From contig CP141136.1 of the NCBI GenBank assembly GCA_035236585.1, positions 49,617,136 to 49,681,135 of the forward strand: DNA of 64,000 nucleotides, written 5' to 3'. This DNA is from Warburgia ugandensis. Lineage: Eukaryota > Streptophyta > Magnoliopsida > Canellales > Canellaceae. The notes under the pieces were generated by a model, which saw nothing but the letters and a program-made list of their open reading frames with translations, did not search any database and was not told where the DNA came from. Of this stretch, positions 40,701 through 47,789 are shown in pieces. How positions within the stretch are numbered: position 1 is the first letter of the stretch; each line of letters begins with the position of its first letter. A program made the translations under genes and the position numbers.

Positions 40701-43700
40701 CCAAAGATCATTCCATGATAACCTTCACAAAATTTTGTTTTGAGTGCATAAATGATAAGTATAATCGTCAAGGAACATAACCCAGTTACGATTTTTACAA
40801 ACATGAAGGTTTTAGGTGGTTGCTAATGAGATGAACATTACTGGTTCACCATGAACCAGCAATGGCAGTCAAACAGAGCATGCATGTTATTCTTAAAAGT
40901 CCATACAATTTCAACAGAAAATAAACATCTTTTGAAGCACACATACTCCAGAAACAAATGTCAACATCATGCACAAAAATAAGCAAAAATTTTGAGCAAG
41001 AGCTCTCTAATCAAGATGAATATTCCATGCTCATCATGCTGCTGGTTCAACCTTACAAGAAACCAGTAACATTTGAAAATTTTGAAATGACGCATGAAAA
41101 TTTGACTTGGCTAATCCAAGCCCATATTAGTATTTCATCCTACAACAGAATCCCCTACCTGAGAGTGGAGTTTGAATGGCTCGATTGCTGGAGCTCTCTC
41201 ACTGAGTTGCAGACTTCCAGCCCTTTGCGTGAAGCCTCTCTCAGGAGAGGACTCTCACCTTCCAGTTCTCTTTCCACTCTCAATTTGCTTAATGCCTTCT
41301 TCTTCCCACAGCCTAGCTCCTTTTTCTCTCCAGTTCACTCTTCTTCTTCCTCGTCTTTTCCCTCTCCACTGTTTCTTCCTTCTCCACCTCGTTAATGGCT
41401 GGAGTATTTTCCCAGCCTAAGTTGTAAATGCTTTTTTCTTTCTTGTGTACTTGGGTTCATTTCAATTCTCCTTTTTTTTCTTTTTATGTTCTTGCATGTT
41501 TGTATTCCAGGACATGTGAGGAGCCAGCTGCCCCCACGTGGATGGTCCTGATCTAATTGATCATAACTGGGTCCACTTAAAATCATATTCATTAAAACTC
41601 CTGGATTTAACTATCTTGTTTTCAATTATATCCTGTTTAGGCTATACTTTACAATTGTATCCTGGACAATAGTTGATCAATTTTACAATTCCAAGCGAAT
41701 TAGTTGGAATTTCTCCCTAGGATTTGGATGGTGTTTCGGTTAGTGTCTTCACATATTGGTGGTCTATCTAATTCTTTAATTTAGCATAAATTTATATTTT
41801 CATTTTTTGAAAAGTTGTTTAAGGTTAATTTAATGTAATTACCTCCCTTTTTCCTTGGAATCTTTGTTTCTAAATATCCAAATTAACTTAACAGTCAATT
41901 TTGACGTTTTAAATTGACCTAATTTCTCAACACACTCGTTCTATTCTTTATTTTTACCTTTAGAACATAAACTTAATCAATAAAAAAATTTACACTATTT
42001 TTTTAAAAATATATGAATTTATTTACCATAATTGTTAAATTACATATGAAGGGGAGCCTTGGTGCAAAGGTAAAAGTTGTCATCATGTGACCTTGAGGTC
42101 ACGGGTTCAAGGAGTGGAAACAGCCTCTTGCAAAAGGCAAGGTAAGGCTGCCTACTTTAGGCCCTTGTGGTCCGCCCCTTCCCCGGACCCCGCATAGGTG
42201 GGAGCTTCGTGCACTAGGGCTGCCCTTTTTGTTAAATTACATATATTACAGTTAAGAATTCTGAAAATTGAAGAGATCTCTTTTGTATCATATCTGCAGG
42301 CATTTGTAGATCTCGTATTGACTTTATGTGATGTTGGGGATTCAGTAGTAATGTTTGCACCATATTACTTCAATGCGTACATGTCATTCCAGATGACAGG
42401 CATCACTAGCATACTGGTGGGTCCAGGAGATCCCAGGACTCTTCAGCCAGATGCAGGTGAGGGGTTTCTAATGCCTTTGTTTCCATATGCTATTTAAGTT
42501 ACTAAGATAAAGAATTTCGTGCCAAGTAGTAGTTATGTTTCCTGACTTTTCGTGATGTTCATCTGACAGATCGTTGAAAGCTGTTATAAATCTACTTGTT
42601 CTTTTAGTATCTGTTTTTCCCTTCAAATTGTTAGTAATTTTTAAAGTGAATTCTCTAATTTGTTTGATCTCTTTATATACACCTTATGAAGTCCATTACT
42701 TTTCGTGTAAGCAGGTTAGGCATATCTTTCCTCATTGCAAACACATGAAATCTTGGAGAAGATAAGCAACTAACAAATCTGAGGAAACAGAATCTGTCAA
42801 TAGGCTTACCTTGAGATGAAGGGTATAGTTGTCTTATATTTGTCAGTTTGGACTGGAAAACATAGAAGGTGAGAAGAATGCCTGGGGAGTCTGCAGCAGC
42901 ATTAAAATATGGGCATCATTTTGGATACCTTCAAGTGGATCCTATTTGCAGATTTTCTGTGACCTACACCTCCTTGGGATTTCTTCCAGTGGATTATAAT
43001 TGAAATTCCAAGAATTTCAACCAGGCTTTTGGAGGAGCTGGCACTGGTGCCATTGAACAGATTCAATAAGATAGCTTTCATGCATGAAAAGGAGGGAGAA
43101 AAATAGCTGTTTTGGGTATAAGTATATTGTCCAAGTTTAATGGCTCTTGATTACTTGGACCAGCAATAAAGACAAACTGACAATTTCTAGAGTAAACATT
43201 CCATATTCTGAAAGATCGGGAAAATACTTCTTTGAATGTGCTAAAATACAGAAGGAGAGCCTTGGCCCATTGATAAAGTTGTCAATGTGTGACCTTGAGG
43301 TCACGGGTTCGAGGCGTGGAAACAGCCTCTTGCAAAAAATGCAAGGTAAAGTTTCATACTATAGACGCTTGCAGTCTGCCCCTTCCCCGGACCCGGCATA
43401 TGCGGGAGCTTTGTGCACTAGGCTGCCCTTTTTTTCCAATGAGACCTTGCTCCAAGATTGTCACAAATCATATTTCAAGCCTTCTTTATTATTTGGCTGG
43501 ACATCACATGCCAAGGTCTGAATAAGGGTGGACCAGTTGATGGAGCAACTTAGGTAAGCAGATAGTAACGTTTAACGTTGGCTTGAAAACTAAATAGATT
43601 TAAAGTAAAAGACTGTTAATAGGAAAAAAAATGTCAGTGAGTCCAAAATGATACTTTTCTATTGAGTTGGAAAGAAAGGATACAATTGAATAATCTGAAA

Positions 43701-46700
43701 ACTTGTTAATGAGGGGAAGGAAATGAAGAGAAAAAAGTGCTAGAAGTGGGAAGGAAATGAAGAGAAAAAACGTACCAAAGAACTAAGGAAGAATGAGCAC
43801 TAAGTTGAGAACAGGAGAGGTGGAAAAAAACTGCGATAGCTTACCACAAATTTCTGTTTCCTATGAATTGTTAATGCAGATATTCTTGACCTATTTTTTT
43901 TTTCTTCTTTTTTATTTCAATAGGTACACTGACTTGAACACCTCTTGGTTGTGCAACAGGCACTTGACCAACTCTTAAGTGCTGAAGTCCAACTTTCCTG
44001 ATCTTGTTAGAGTTTTAGTCCCATTCTATAAGATAATTCAAATTGGTGTGGCTAGAAAAAGTTGGATAGAGAGGAAAGCAACTTTCAGCATGGCTAGAAA
44101 CATTTATCTGTTCTTGGATGATATAAACATTTTTCTCATGAGATTTGTGACTTTAGAAAAGGTGATATTGCTGCGGTAATGGAGAAGTTTCTAAAAAAGG
44201 CCACGCAAATTAAATGCAATCAACTCGCTTGTGACCCCTATTCTCAAGGTTGTCTATGAAAATTAGTTCTCATCCAACTAGGATTATGGGAAGTATCCAA
44301 CTGGTTGTGTCCCGAGGTCCATTCTATGCAACTCTACATAAGCAGCCTTATTGCCAATGGATTTCTTAATTCTAGACAGCATTTGTGAAACAATACAATC
44401 TTTGTGAGGTTTTGGAAACAAGCATATGATGAAGGGGAGTCAACATTTGCTCGAGTGATCAATTTTAGAAAGAATCAGCTTTGCATACAAATGAAGGAGA
44501 CTGGCAGGGCCCATCCTTCTTTGACTTTGTTCTTAGCCCCCTCTGCTCAAGAGTATGTATTATAGTAGAGCTGTTATTCGTGTGTGAGAGGGCTAGACAT
44601 GGAGTCTATCTGAGTTTTGTTACCATGACTGTTGAAGCCTTGGAAAGATAATTGTAGAATGGGGAGGAGCTCAATAGATGTTTTTTTTTTTTTTCATTGT
44701 GAATTGATCCTTACCGTTTCTATCTTCATTCTGTAGGTGTTATGCAAAATTTTTTATTGGATGATCTGATTGTACAATTTAAGATGGTCTGAAGAAATGT
44801 CAAGTCAGTATAATTTGAAATTTGTAGGGACAAATATAGAAGAGAACAGAATCTCTCCTGTCTGAAAATTTTTGCTATTAAAAGTGAACTCTCATGTACC
44901 TATATCTTACCTTGGCTTGACTCTATGCTTTTGGGTGTCCTCACAAATTTGTCTGGAATCCAAACCTTGAGGGGTGGAGGGGAAGGATGCTATTTGGAAA
45001 AGATGGTTATTAGATCTAGTATGACTTTCTGGGGGCATAACATCCGTCTATGTACTTCTCTGTTTGAGTTTTGACTTTGTAGGAAAACCTCGCTTTTTTT
45101 ATCGGATCAAAGGGTGAAGAACAAACCCTCAAGTAGTTACTGGAAGGAGAAAATGCATAAACCAAAAGTGTGAAGTTATTGATGAGACACATAACTTTGG
45201 ATGAGATACAAAGGGTAAATGGCATCAAAGATTGAAAAGGAGGGAAGCCTTTCCTTGGTGAATTATGTGAATAGTGGGTGGGAACCCTATTTATTGCGAA
45301 GAGTTCTTCTTGAGGAGTCCTTCGTGTCATGCTCTCCAACCTTGCACAGGTTGGACCATAAAAAGGCACGTCATTAAATTTAGTTATGAAGATGAGGTGA
45401 AGAACTGTTGTCAGCTAAGTTGTTTGGAGAACTGCTGTGGGTGAAGGCTGGAAATTAACATTCAAGGATGGTATATTTCTACAGCATTAATGGATAGGAC
45501 TTGGCTTAGGAGTCAAATGGTTAGTTTTCAGTCAAAGTCATTTGTGGGTTCCCCATTGGGGAGGATGATACATTTTCTCAATGGGTTGGTAGAGCTTGGA
45601 GAGCCTAGTTACTCCATTTCCCCCTCTTGAGTCCAAGAGCTCCATTGCATGACAATGATTGACAGATTTGTTCCATTTGCAGAAGAAAAAGTTCTAGAGT
45701 AATAGACATGCTGAGAAGAATTAGGTAACAACTCTCTTAATCTGGCCAACTGTTGGAGAAGAAGTGGAAGGAGCTTTTGTTTTTTTAGAATGCTTTGGAT
45801 GTTCTTGTGTTGATCCTCAAATTCCATTGTTGATAGGGAGAAAGATTAAGAGACCAACAGTGGCTACGGTCCTTTCAGAATAACTGAAATAAAATGGACA
45901 AAAAGGTTCTCGGGAAATGGAGCTGTTCTTCAGAAATAAGTTATTAGGAATTTTGTGATGTCATTAATGAACTGGCTTCTCCAAACTTTGAGGACTTTTG
46001 CTGGAATCCTTCATAGAAATTGAATGTCATCATTAGAGGCCATAGGATTGTGAGGCAGTAATTTTGATCCTCGCCTGGTCAGCAAATGGCAAAGGGAAGG
46101 GCCTAAAGAGAATTGAAGATCTGAATGAGGTGGAAGCTTGTGTTCATCTTTCGGATCTTCACATATTCTGGATGTTAGGAGTGCACATTTTGAGATGGAG
46201 GAATTTGTTTAAGTGTAATTAGTATCCAGTGACAGATCAGTTGTAAAAAGTTGTTTATCTGTTAGATGTGATGAACGATATTCATTGTGTGAATTCATTC
46301 TAAAGGGGTGACCCTGGTGCACGAAGCTCCCGCCTATGCGGGGTCCGGGGAAGGGGCGGGCCACAAGGGCCTAAAGTACACAGCCTTACCTTGCATTTTG
46401 CAAGAGGCTGTTTCCACGCCTTGAACCCGTGACCTCAAGGTCACATGATGACAACTTTTACTGTAGCATATTGTCCGAATTCATTCTGTGAGTAAAAAAT
46501 GTTGGCTATTCAGTATATTGGTTGGCAAAACAAGCTTCAAATAAAATCTAGTTTATTGCATTCTTGTAATGGCTAAATCTCACTTTGACAGTATGCTACA
46601 GTATTACACTGATATGATGCTTTGCTATTTTGCTGCCAGAACTGAAAGAATGAGATTAGACTAAAGTATCTCAAGCTGCAAAATAGAAAATCTATATACA

Positions 46701-47789
46701 TTCGTCAGAAACTATGGATTTCATTGTTGAAAGAACGAAGTGCAGTTCTCTATTCTATCAAATTATGTACTTGTTAATAATCATTCAGGAAAAAAGAAAA
46801 GTTATATACTCACTAATTCTTCTGTTGTCAATTAATTAAAGTAGAAAAAAAAGAAAGTTGGACTTCTTCTTTTATTTAGTTATATCCTTTTCTTTCACCA
46901 AATATGGTGCTAGAGGAGCTGCGAACCAGTAGAATTAGTTTTTTCAAGCCTATTTGTTGGGACTAGTTCAGCTGCAAACTACCCTTTTGATAAATATTTG
47001 CTGATTTTGTAGACTGGCTAGAAAGGACGCTATCAGGGGAAGAGAATAAACCAGTGCCAAAGCTTGTTACTGTTGTAAATCCTGGCAATCCATCTGGAGC
47101 CTTCATTCCTGAGTCTCTTCTGAAGGTTTCTCTCTCCCCCTATCTCTCTATGCATGTGCGAATGTCTGTGTCGGTGCACATCTCTGCTTGTGTCTGTTTG
47201 GGTTGAGTTTATGTTTGTTTGGGACTTGTTTGTCTCCTGAAGGGAACATAACTGGTATGTGACTCTAACTGGTCCCCTCTGTTTTCTCTAGAGAATTTCA
47301 GATCTCTGCAAAAGGGCTGGTGCTTGGCTCGTTGTAGATAATACCTACGAGTAAGTATCTACTAGCTTTATCAGGGAAATTTAAGGTAGTAGCCAAACTT
47401 TAACTGATATTATGGCTAAAGGTTCTCGTACTCTATCTGCAATTGATCAAGACTGAAAATTTTTATGACAACTCAATTATTTAGAAATTTTCTTGACATG
47501 ATTATCAAATATGGAAAAATCTTCCTGAATCCTGTGACAGGTAGTCGTTTGTAATTATATTGCTAGTTTCTATTAAAAAATTTCCAATTAGTTGATTAAG
47601 CAACTTTGATTACTTATTGAGATGTAGTGAATAGGTTGTTAAATTTCCATGGAAGTACATTTTATTCTAGTGTAGTGCAGGTATTTCATGTATGATGGAT
47701 TGAAGCATTACTGTATAGAGGACGACCACATACTCAATATCTTCTCGTTCTCTAAAGCCTATGGGATGATGGGATGGCGAGTAGGATAT
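7708..47789 (+). CDS. VAS1: VAS1/ISS1-like PLP-dependent aminotransferase, eight exons, 3' end beyond window
   Basis: The eight joined exons encode 246 residues of a class I/II (fold-type I) aminotransferase. Visible landmarks are GANQ (97-100, phosphate-binding region), PYY (121-123, ring-stacking tyrosine region), NPGNPSG (175-181, with N178), VVDNTYE (204-210, with D206 against the pyridine nitrogen and Y209), SFSK (232-235, K235 the Schiff-base lysine) and GWRVGY (241-246, R243 binding phosphate). The overall residue pattern recalls Arabidopsis VAS1/ISS1 (At1g80360). That cytosolic enzyme moves an amino group from methionine to indole-3-pyruvate, limiting auxin and ethylene precursors. 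All splice sites are GT-AG and phases match (0,0,0,0,1,0,2). The family is about 390 aa long, so about 150 C-terminal residues are missing; no matching exon was seen from 47790 to 64000. No stop or frameshift was seen, so the gene looks functional. The family call rests on remembered similarity, not on a search; another plant class I aminotransferase is the main alternative. Confidence 0.86.
7994..8041 (+). CDS. VAS1: VAS1-like exon 2 (codons 22-37)
   Basis: A 48-bp exon encoding [16 protein letters not shown], between acceptor ctatgcag and donor gttggt, phase 0 on both sides. It continues the N-terminal segment before the substrate-facing GVVYWQPP of exon 3. Intron 1 is only 223 bp, while the next intron is about 12.2 kb. 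Confidence 0.85.
8763..8967 (-). mobile_element. 5'-truncated RTE-type LINE, 3' end only
   Basis: A (TCA)n microsatellite at 8763-8790 is followed by a segment starting aattaagggtaggccacatg. That segment matches the 3' end of the longer RTE element at 52209, also on the minus strand. RTE LINEs characteristically end in short tandem repeats, so the microsatellite is the element's tail read in reverse. Only about 175 bp of body remains, with no coding sequence. It lies in intron 2. Confidence 0.7.
9079..9262 (+). mobile_element. Au SINE, full length, with 14-bp TSD
   Basis: The tRNA-related head (gaggccttggtgcaatg, then box-B-like ggtcacgtgttcaggg) is followed by the Au body (cagcctcttgcaaaatgcaagg-type and ccttccccagaccccgc) and a gctgccctctt end. 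Perfect direct repeats of taagctggatgtac flank it at 9065-9078 and 9263-9276. It is in intron 2. Confidence 0.92.
9446..9648 (+). repeat. 103-bp tandem duplication in intron 2
   Basis: The block beginning ttgcatttcttacttagtag at 9446 is repeated at 9549 with few differences (a short deletion after gattactta, and ggcatgg/ggcttgg). It is non-coding, and both copies end in ctcctctag. Confidence 0.85.
9933..10271 (-). repeat. 3' LTR (partial) of the intron 2 chromovirus
   Basis: Matches 13267-13608 of the other LTR. The outermost ~118 bp are lost or scrambled; only weak A-rich similarity remains at 9858-9932. No target-site duplication can be paired. Confidence 0.8.
10280..10420 (-). pseudogene. 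Chromodomain at the pol C-terminus of the intron 2 chromovirus
   Basis: The peptide [19 protein letters not shown] followed by FPHFRLEDK matches the chromodomain pattern of plant chromoviruses (LVxWxGxPxxxxTWE). This domain is thought to guide integration through histone marks. It is separated from integrase by stops. Confidence 0.75.
10681..12600 (-). pseudogene. RT tail, RNase H and integrase of the intron 2 chromovirus
   Basis: Right to left: an RT connection motif (LGHVVSAKG near 12560), RNase H with QKW and [20 protein letters not shown], the ADALSRHPQ junction, an HHCC zinc-binding integrase N-terminus ending [10 protein letters not shown], and a catalytic core with [17 protein letters not shown] and [15 protein letters not shown]. 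The longest open frame is 11240-12103. It contains a 174-bp in-frame tandem duplication. Stops and frameshifts separate the rest. Confidence 0.85.
11461..11808 (-). repeat. 174-bp in-frame tandem duplication within the polyprotein
   Basis: Copies at 11461-11634 and 11635-11808 differ by only a few bases. The unit is 58 codons, from [15 protein letters not shown] to KRISSNFF, spanning the end of the RNase H linker and the start of the integrase zinc domain. Because 174 is divisible by three, the frame is kept. Confidence 0.92.
12597..13119 (-). pseudogene. gag fragment of the intron 2 chromovirus
   Basis: The N-terminus [14 protein letters not shown] is followed, after a stop, by a retrotransposon-gag core with [20 protein letters not shown] and [13 protein letters not shown]. 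The frame then runs straight into RT-tail sequence, so the zinc knuckle, protease and RT palm are deleted. It is not expected to make capsid. Confidence 0.75.
13133..13144 (-). other. Primer-binding site, initiator-Met tRNA type
   Basis: The reverse complement reads tggtatcaaagc, one base from the standard plant TGGTATCAGAGC. It lies three bases inside the 5' LTR. Confidence 0.75.
13148..13608 (-). repeat. 5' LTR of the intron 2 chromovirus
   Basis: A 461-bp LTR with ends tgataaggg and ctatatca. Its last ~340 bp match the left LTR closely (for example the long tract around attgagagtattattagcta). Confidence 0.85.
13609..14300. other. Intron 2 sequence, nothing recognised
   Basis: Ordinary AT-rich intronic DNA between the chromovirus and a region of LINE-like debris. 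No ORF, terminal repeat or RNA gene was seen. Confidence 0.4.
14300..16350 (+). pseudogene. Possible L1-type LINE remnant (RT C-terminal region)
   Basis: Near 16214-16300 a plus-strand frame reads [17 protein letters not shown] (allowing one frame slip) followed by [11 protein letters not shown]. This is like the zinc-finger segment at the C-terminus of plant L1 reverse transcriptases (CxxC...ExxxHxxxxC...W). The rest is too decayed to read. Only the short zinc-finger-like stretch is direct evidence. Confidence 0.4.
16560..18400 (+). other. Unrecognised intronic tract with small tandem duplications
   Basis: The short open frames include [17 protein letters not shown] near 16597, which vaguely resembles plant LINE ORF1 N-termini. 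I cannot support a family. A 41-bp repeat lies near 17519-17580 and a 114-bp repeat at 17752-17965. Confidence 0.3.
17752..17965 (+). repeat. 114-bp diverged tandem duplication
   Basis: aaatattggttctagacctt at 17752 recurs as aaatattggttccagacctt at 17866. The following parts (gaaaactcttccatcttaat / gaaaactcttctatcttaat) also align. Non-coding. Confidence 0.75.
18400..19810. other. Intron 2 sequence, nothing recognised
   Basis: AT-rich, with no open frame of note, no terminal repeats and no RNA gene that I can see. Confidence 0.4.
19811..20262 (+). repeat. 234-bp tandem duplication just upstream of exon 3
   Basis: The block from tagttgcatatctgtaatca (19811) is repeated from about 20045, with shared internal runs such as aacattatcaatctaaatga and atatgcttgatgcttaaagt. 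The second copy ends 26 bp before exon 3 and therefore supplies the branch-point region for this acceptor. Confidence 0.9.
20288..20416 (+). CDS. VAS1: VAS1-like exon 3 (codons 38-80)
   Basis: A 129-bp exon (43 codons), acceptor gatgtag, donor gtattc. It encodes [12 protein letters not shown] and [17 protein letters not shown], the typical SxYGxxxGxPELRxA region of fold-type I aminotransferases. It lies 26 bp downstream of a 234-bp intronic tandem duplication. Confidence 0.9.
20417..21192. other. Start of intron 3, nothing recognised
   Basis: Intronic DNA without coding or repeat signatures up to the Au SINE target-site duplication. Confidence 0.4.
21211..21388 (-). mobile_element. Au SINE, full length, intron 3
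   Basis: The reverse complement carries the Au head (caaggctcccc in plus sense), box-B region (tgacctcaaggtcac) and tail (aaagggcagcccccatgcac). It is flanked by an imperfect 18-bp duplication, ttcttttcttccctcttt (21193-21210) and ttctttttttcccccttt (21389-21406). Confidence 0.9.
21410..22060. other. Intron 3 sequence, nothing recognised
   Basis: No gene or element termini seen. A long T-run lies near 22031. Confidence 0.35.
22060..25850. repeat. AT-rich repeat-like block, possibly a large solo LTR
   Basis: About 3.8 kb of non-coding DNA starting near tgtgacaacttgggttttat (22072), with long A/T runs at 22535, 25458 and 25832 and a CT-rich stretch (25518-25680) before its right end. The texture resembles large plant gypsy LTRs, and the start resembles a TG-type LTR end. 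No matching CA end or target-site duplication was confirmed, so this remains a guess. Confidence 0.3.
24123..24240 (+). repeat. 42-bp short tandem repeat, about three units
   Basis: gtatggtgcggctagaattt followed by cttcaatgcaccatgcgtcc is repeated about 2.7 times. The first unit has a small internal duplication (aatttcagaatttc). The repeat is open in one frame but shows no known protein. Confidence 0.75.
26116..26175 (+). CDS. VAS1: VAS1-like exon 4 (codons 81-100)
   Basis: A 60-bp exon after acceptor tctcttgcag and before donor gtaagc. It encodes the segment ending VIVTAGANQ, the glycine-rich stretch that contacts the PLP phosphate. It is phase 0 on both sides and sits between a 5.7-kb and a 16.1-kb intron. 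Confidence 0.9.
26176..26641. other. Start of intron 4, nothing recognised
   Basis: Intronic DNA between exon 4 and the target-site duplication of the sense-strand chromovirus. No other feature was seen. Confidence 0.4.
26647..27097 (+). repeat. 5' LTR of the intron 4 chromovirus
   Basis: 451 bp, from tgttacatcccctatatatc to gtaggcctatca. It carries repeated taatcagttgg-like motifs in the middle that could be regulatory. Confidence 0.95.
27099..27110 (+). other. Primer-binding site, initiator-Met tRNA type
   Basis: tggtattagagc, one base from the standard TGGTATCAGAGC, placed one base after the 5' LTR. Confidence 0.85.
27129..28513 (+). pseudogene. gag and protease region of the intron 4 chromovirus
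   Basis: The start is [19 protein letters not shown] at 27129. A TGA interrupts it at 27222, where the conserved reading suggests Arg (CGA). The gag core has [17 protein letters not shown] and [14 protein letters not shown] one-base deletion near 27810 breaks the frame before [16 protein letters not shown] zinc-knuckle-like [14 protein letters not shown] and an aspartic protease [12 protein letters not shown] follow. TGA at 28511 ends the frame just after GDGHCIWG. Domain order and spacing are normal; only point damage is seen. Confidence 0.88.
28659..30170 (+). pseudogene. Reverse transcriptase and RNase H of the intron 4 chromovirus
   Basis: RT motifs [32 protein letters not shown] and [15 protein letters not shown] are intact. 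At the catalytic FDD a base is missing after the T-run (29383-29390), so the first Asp is lost and the frame shifts. Further on, [23 protein letters not shown] and RNase H motifs are readable across stops at 29591, 29720, 29840, 29915 and 29965. ADALSR closes the module near 30160. Confidence 0.9.
29984..31170 (+). pseudogene. Integrase of the intron 4 chromovirus
   Basis: The HHCC domain is readable ([13 protein letters not shown] to [10 protein letters not shown]), followed by DISMDFIG, then a frameshift near 30680, then [12 protein letters not shown] and [13 protein letters not shown]. The catalytic glutamate expected in QTEVVN is lysine (AAA, 30945-30947), as a G-to-A change would produce. 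TGA codons follow at 30957 and 31166. Confidence 0.88.
31205..31729 (+). pseudogene. Integrase C-terminus and chromodomain of the intron 4 chromovirus
   Basis: An intact frame of 174 codons contains the GPY/F-like [31 protein letters not shown] and a chromodomain [20 protein letters not shown] with FHLEDKVKL. It runs to the PPT. This is the best preserved part of the polyprotein. Confidence 0.9.
31690..31707 (+). other. Polypurine tract of the intron 4 chromovirus
   Basis: Purine-rich aggggagggtaa immediately before the 3' LTR, the usual primer site for plus-strand synthesis. Confidence 0.75.
31708..32158 (+). repeat. 3' LTR of the intron 4 chromovirus
   Basis: 451 bp, from tgttacatcccctatgtatt to gtaggcctatca, collinear with the 5' LTR without indels. 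It is followed directly by the target duplication gcatc. Its own polyadenylation signals would lie in the sense orientation of the host gene. Confidence 0.95.
32159..32732. other. Intron 4 sequence, nothing recognised
   Basis: Intronic DNA after the chromovirus TSD. No open frame with a known domain. Confidence 0.4.
32733..32912 (-). mobile_element. Au SINE, full length
   Basis: Plus-sense tail first (ggccagcccaatgcacgaag), then accttgcatttttgcaagag, then the head ending caaggctacc. It carries several changes, including a loss in the box-B area. No convincing TSD was found because a second SINE abuts it. Confidence 0.85.
32914..33076 (-). mobile_element. Second Au SINE, head-to-tail with the first
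   Basis: Starts ggagcagcttgtgaagggtt and lacks about 15 bp of the tail (the cgcctatgcg part). It then runs through accacaaagg, gaccttta ggtcac and caaggcttccc. The same orientation and immediate adjacency suggest insertion at the tail of the first copy. Confidence 0.82.
33080..34018. other. Intron 4 sequence, nothing recognised
   Basis: No domain, RNA gene or terminal repeat seen. Confidence 0.35.
34031..34112 (-). mobile_element. 5'-truncated Au SINE with TSD
   Basis: Only the 3' half of Au is present (actcggtgcatgaagctcct to cagccttacctt). It is bounded by atatacaaggac (34019-34030) and atatacaagtac (34113-34124), an 11/12 match. The truncation therefore happened at insertion, by incomplete reverse transcription, and not by later deletion. 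Confidence 0.85.
34600..35000 (+). pseudogene. L1-type LINE remnant (zinc-finger C-terminus)
   Basis: Near 34912-34995 the frame reads [17 protein letters not shown] then [11 protein letters not shown], ending in TGA. This matches the HxFxxCxxAxxLW pattern of the zinc-finger domain after plant L1 reverse transcriptases. The upstream part is degraded. It abuts the truncated gypsy element that follows. Confidence 0.55.
35155..36060 (-). pseudogene. RT and RNase H of the truncated gypsy element
   Basis: RT motifs are [40 protein letters not shown] and the catalytic FVDDILIYS, so the active-site aspartates are present. RNase H starts at [15 protein letters not shown] and stops after [14 protein letters not shown] stop follows [10 protein letters not shown], and frames are broken between RT and RNase H. 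Confidence 0.85.
36457..37861 (-). pseudogene. gag and protease of the truncated gypsy element
   Basis: gag shows [19 protein letters not shown] and [12 protein letters not shown], followed by a CCHC zinc knuckle and a Pro/Arg-rich stretch. Protease keeps [13 protein letters not shown] and GGFDMILGM, but its catalytic aspartate is replaced. TAG stands where RAQGDPA would be expected early in gag, a CAG-to-TAG change. Confidence 0.8.
38015..40100 (-). repeat. 5' LTR of the truncated gypsy element, right end uncertain
   Basis: Begins tgtaacatgcttgg at 38015, five bases from a PBS (37998-38009, reverse complement tggtatcaaagc). It has no coding potential and contains runs typical of large gypsy LTRs (for example gggggtgagcaaaaccaata near 38472). 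With no second LTR or TSD to compare, the outer boundary is unknown; 40100 is a rough guess. Confidence 0.5.
40100..42031. other. Intron 4 end, no gene recognised
   Basis: A CT-rich tract at 41170-41420 opens two overlapping Ser/Pro-rich frames that look like composition artefacts. No domain was seen. It may include more of the LTR to its left. Confidence 0.35.
42048..42228 (+). mobile_element. Au SINE, full length, 16-bp TSD, next to exon 5
   Basis: Head aaggggagccttggtgcaaa, box B ggtcacgggttcaagg, and body to gctgccctt. Perfect duplications of ttgttaaattacatat lie at 42032-42047 and 42229-42244. The element ends about 70 bp before the exon 5 acceptor. Confidence 0.94.
42300..42456 (+). 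CDS. VAS1: VAS1-like exon 5 (codons 101-152 plus one base)
   Basis: A 157-bp exon, acceptor tatctgcag, donor gtgagg. It encodes [33 protein letters not shown] and the loop ending TLQPDA. The GD-x-V-x-x-F/x-P-x-Y pattern is conserved in the family. An Au SINE ends about 70 bp upstream of the acceptor, and the intervening sequence is open in the exon's own frame. Confidence 0.92.
42457..43252. other. Start of intron 5, nothing recognised
   Basis: Intronic sequence without coding or repeat signals. Confidence 0.4.
43253..43436 (+). mobile_element. Au SINE, full length, intron 5
   Basis: aggagagccttggcccattg, then ggtcacgggttcgagg (an intact box-B-like segment), then ccttccccggacccgg and the gctgccctttttt end. 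A clear TSD was not found by eye. Confidence 0.88.
43440..46290. other. Intron 5 sequence with possible LINE debris
   Basis: Short broken frames only. A few phrases (for example [18 protein letters not shown] near 44205) faintly recall L1 reverse transcriptase, which is not enough to support a call. Confidence 0.25.
46302..46476 (-). mobile_element. Au SINE with 11-bp TSD, intron 5
   Basis: Plus-sense tail (ctggtgcacgaagctcccgc), ggggtccggggaagggg, then gaacccgtgacctcaaggtc. Flanked by gaattcattct at 46291-46301 and 46477-46487. The head (5' end of the SINE) has lost the usual caaggctcc segment. Confidence 0.9.
46488..47012. other. End of intron 5, nothing recognised
   Basis: AT-rich intronic sequence up to exon 6. 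Confidence 0.4.
47013..47125 (+). CDS. VAS1: VAS1-like exon 6 (codons 153-190)
   Basis: A 113-bp exon, acceptor ttttgtag, donor gtttct. The first codon, GAC, is split with exon 5. It encodes DWLERTLSG, then [15 protein letters not shown], which carries the signature NPGNPSG; its second Asn contacts the O3' of PLP in the family. Confidence 0.92.
47292..47350 (+). CDS. VAS1: VAS1-like exon 7 (codons 191-209 plus two bases)
   Basis: A 59-bp exon, acceptor ttttctctag, donor gtaagt. It encodes [19 protein letters not shown]. The aspartate of VVDNTY is the residue that pairs with the PLP pyridine nitrogen in this fold. Confidence 0.92.
47681..47789 (+). CDS. VAS1: VAS1-like exon 8 (codons 210-246), last exon visible
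   Basis: A 109-bp exon after acceptor tagtgcag and before a strong donor gtaagt. It encodes [37 protein letters not shown]235 in SFSK is the PLP Schiff-base lysine. The reading continues into an intron that stays open to the end of the window (>16.2 kb). Confidence 0.92.

Noticed and set aside
41172-41420. Ser/Pro-rich overlapping frames before exon 5
   Set aside because: CT-rich tract; both overlapping frames are open, typical of biased composition rather than coding.
45016-45369. 117-codon minus-strand open frame
   Set aside because: No known domain or supporting context; probably chance within decayed repeat DNA.
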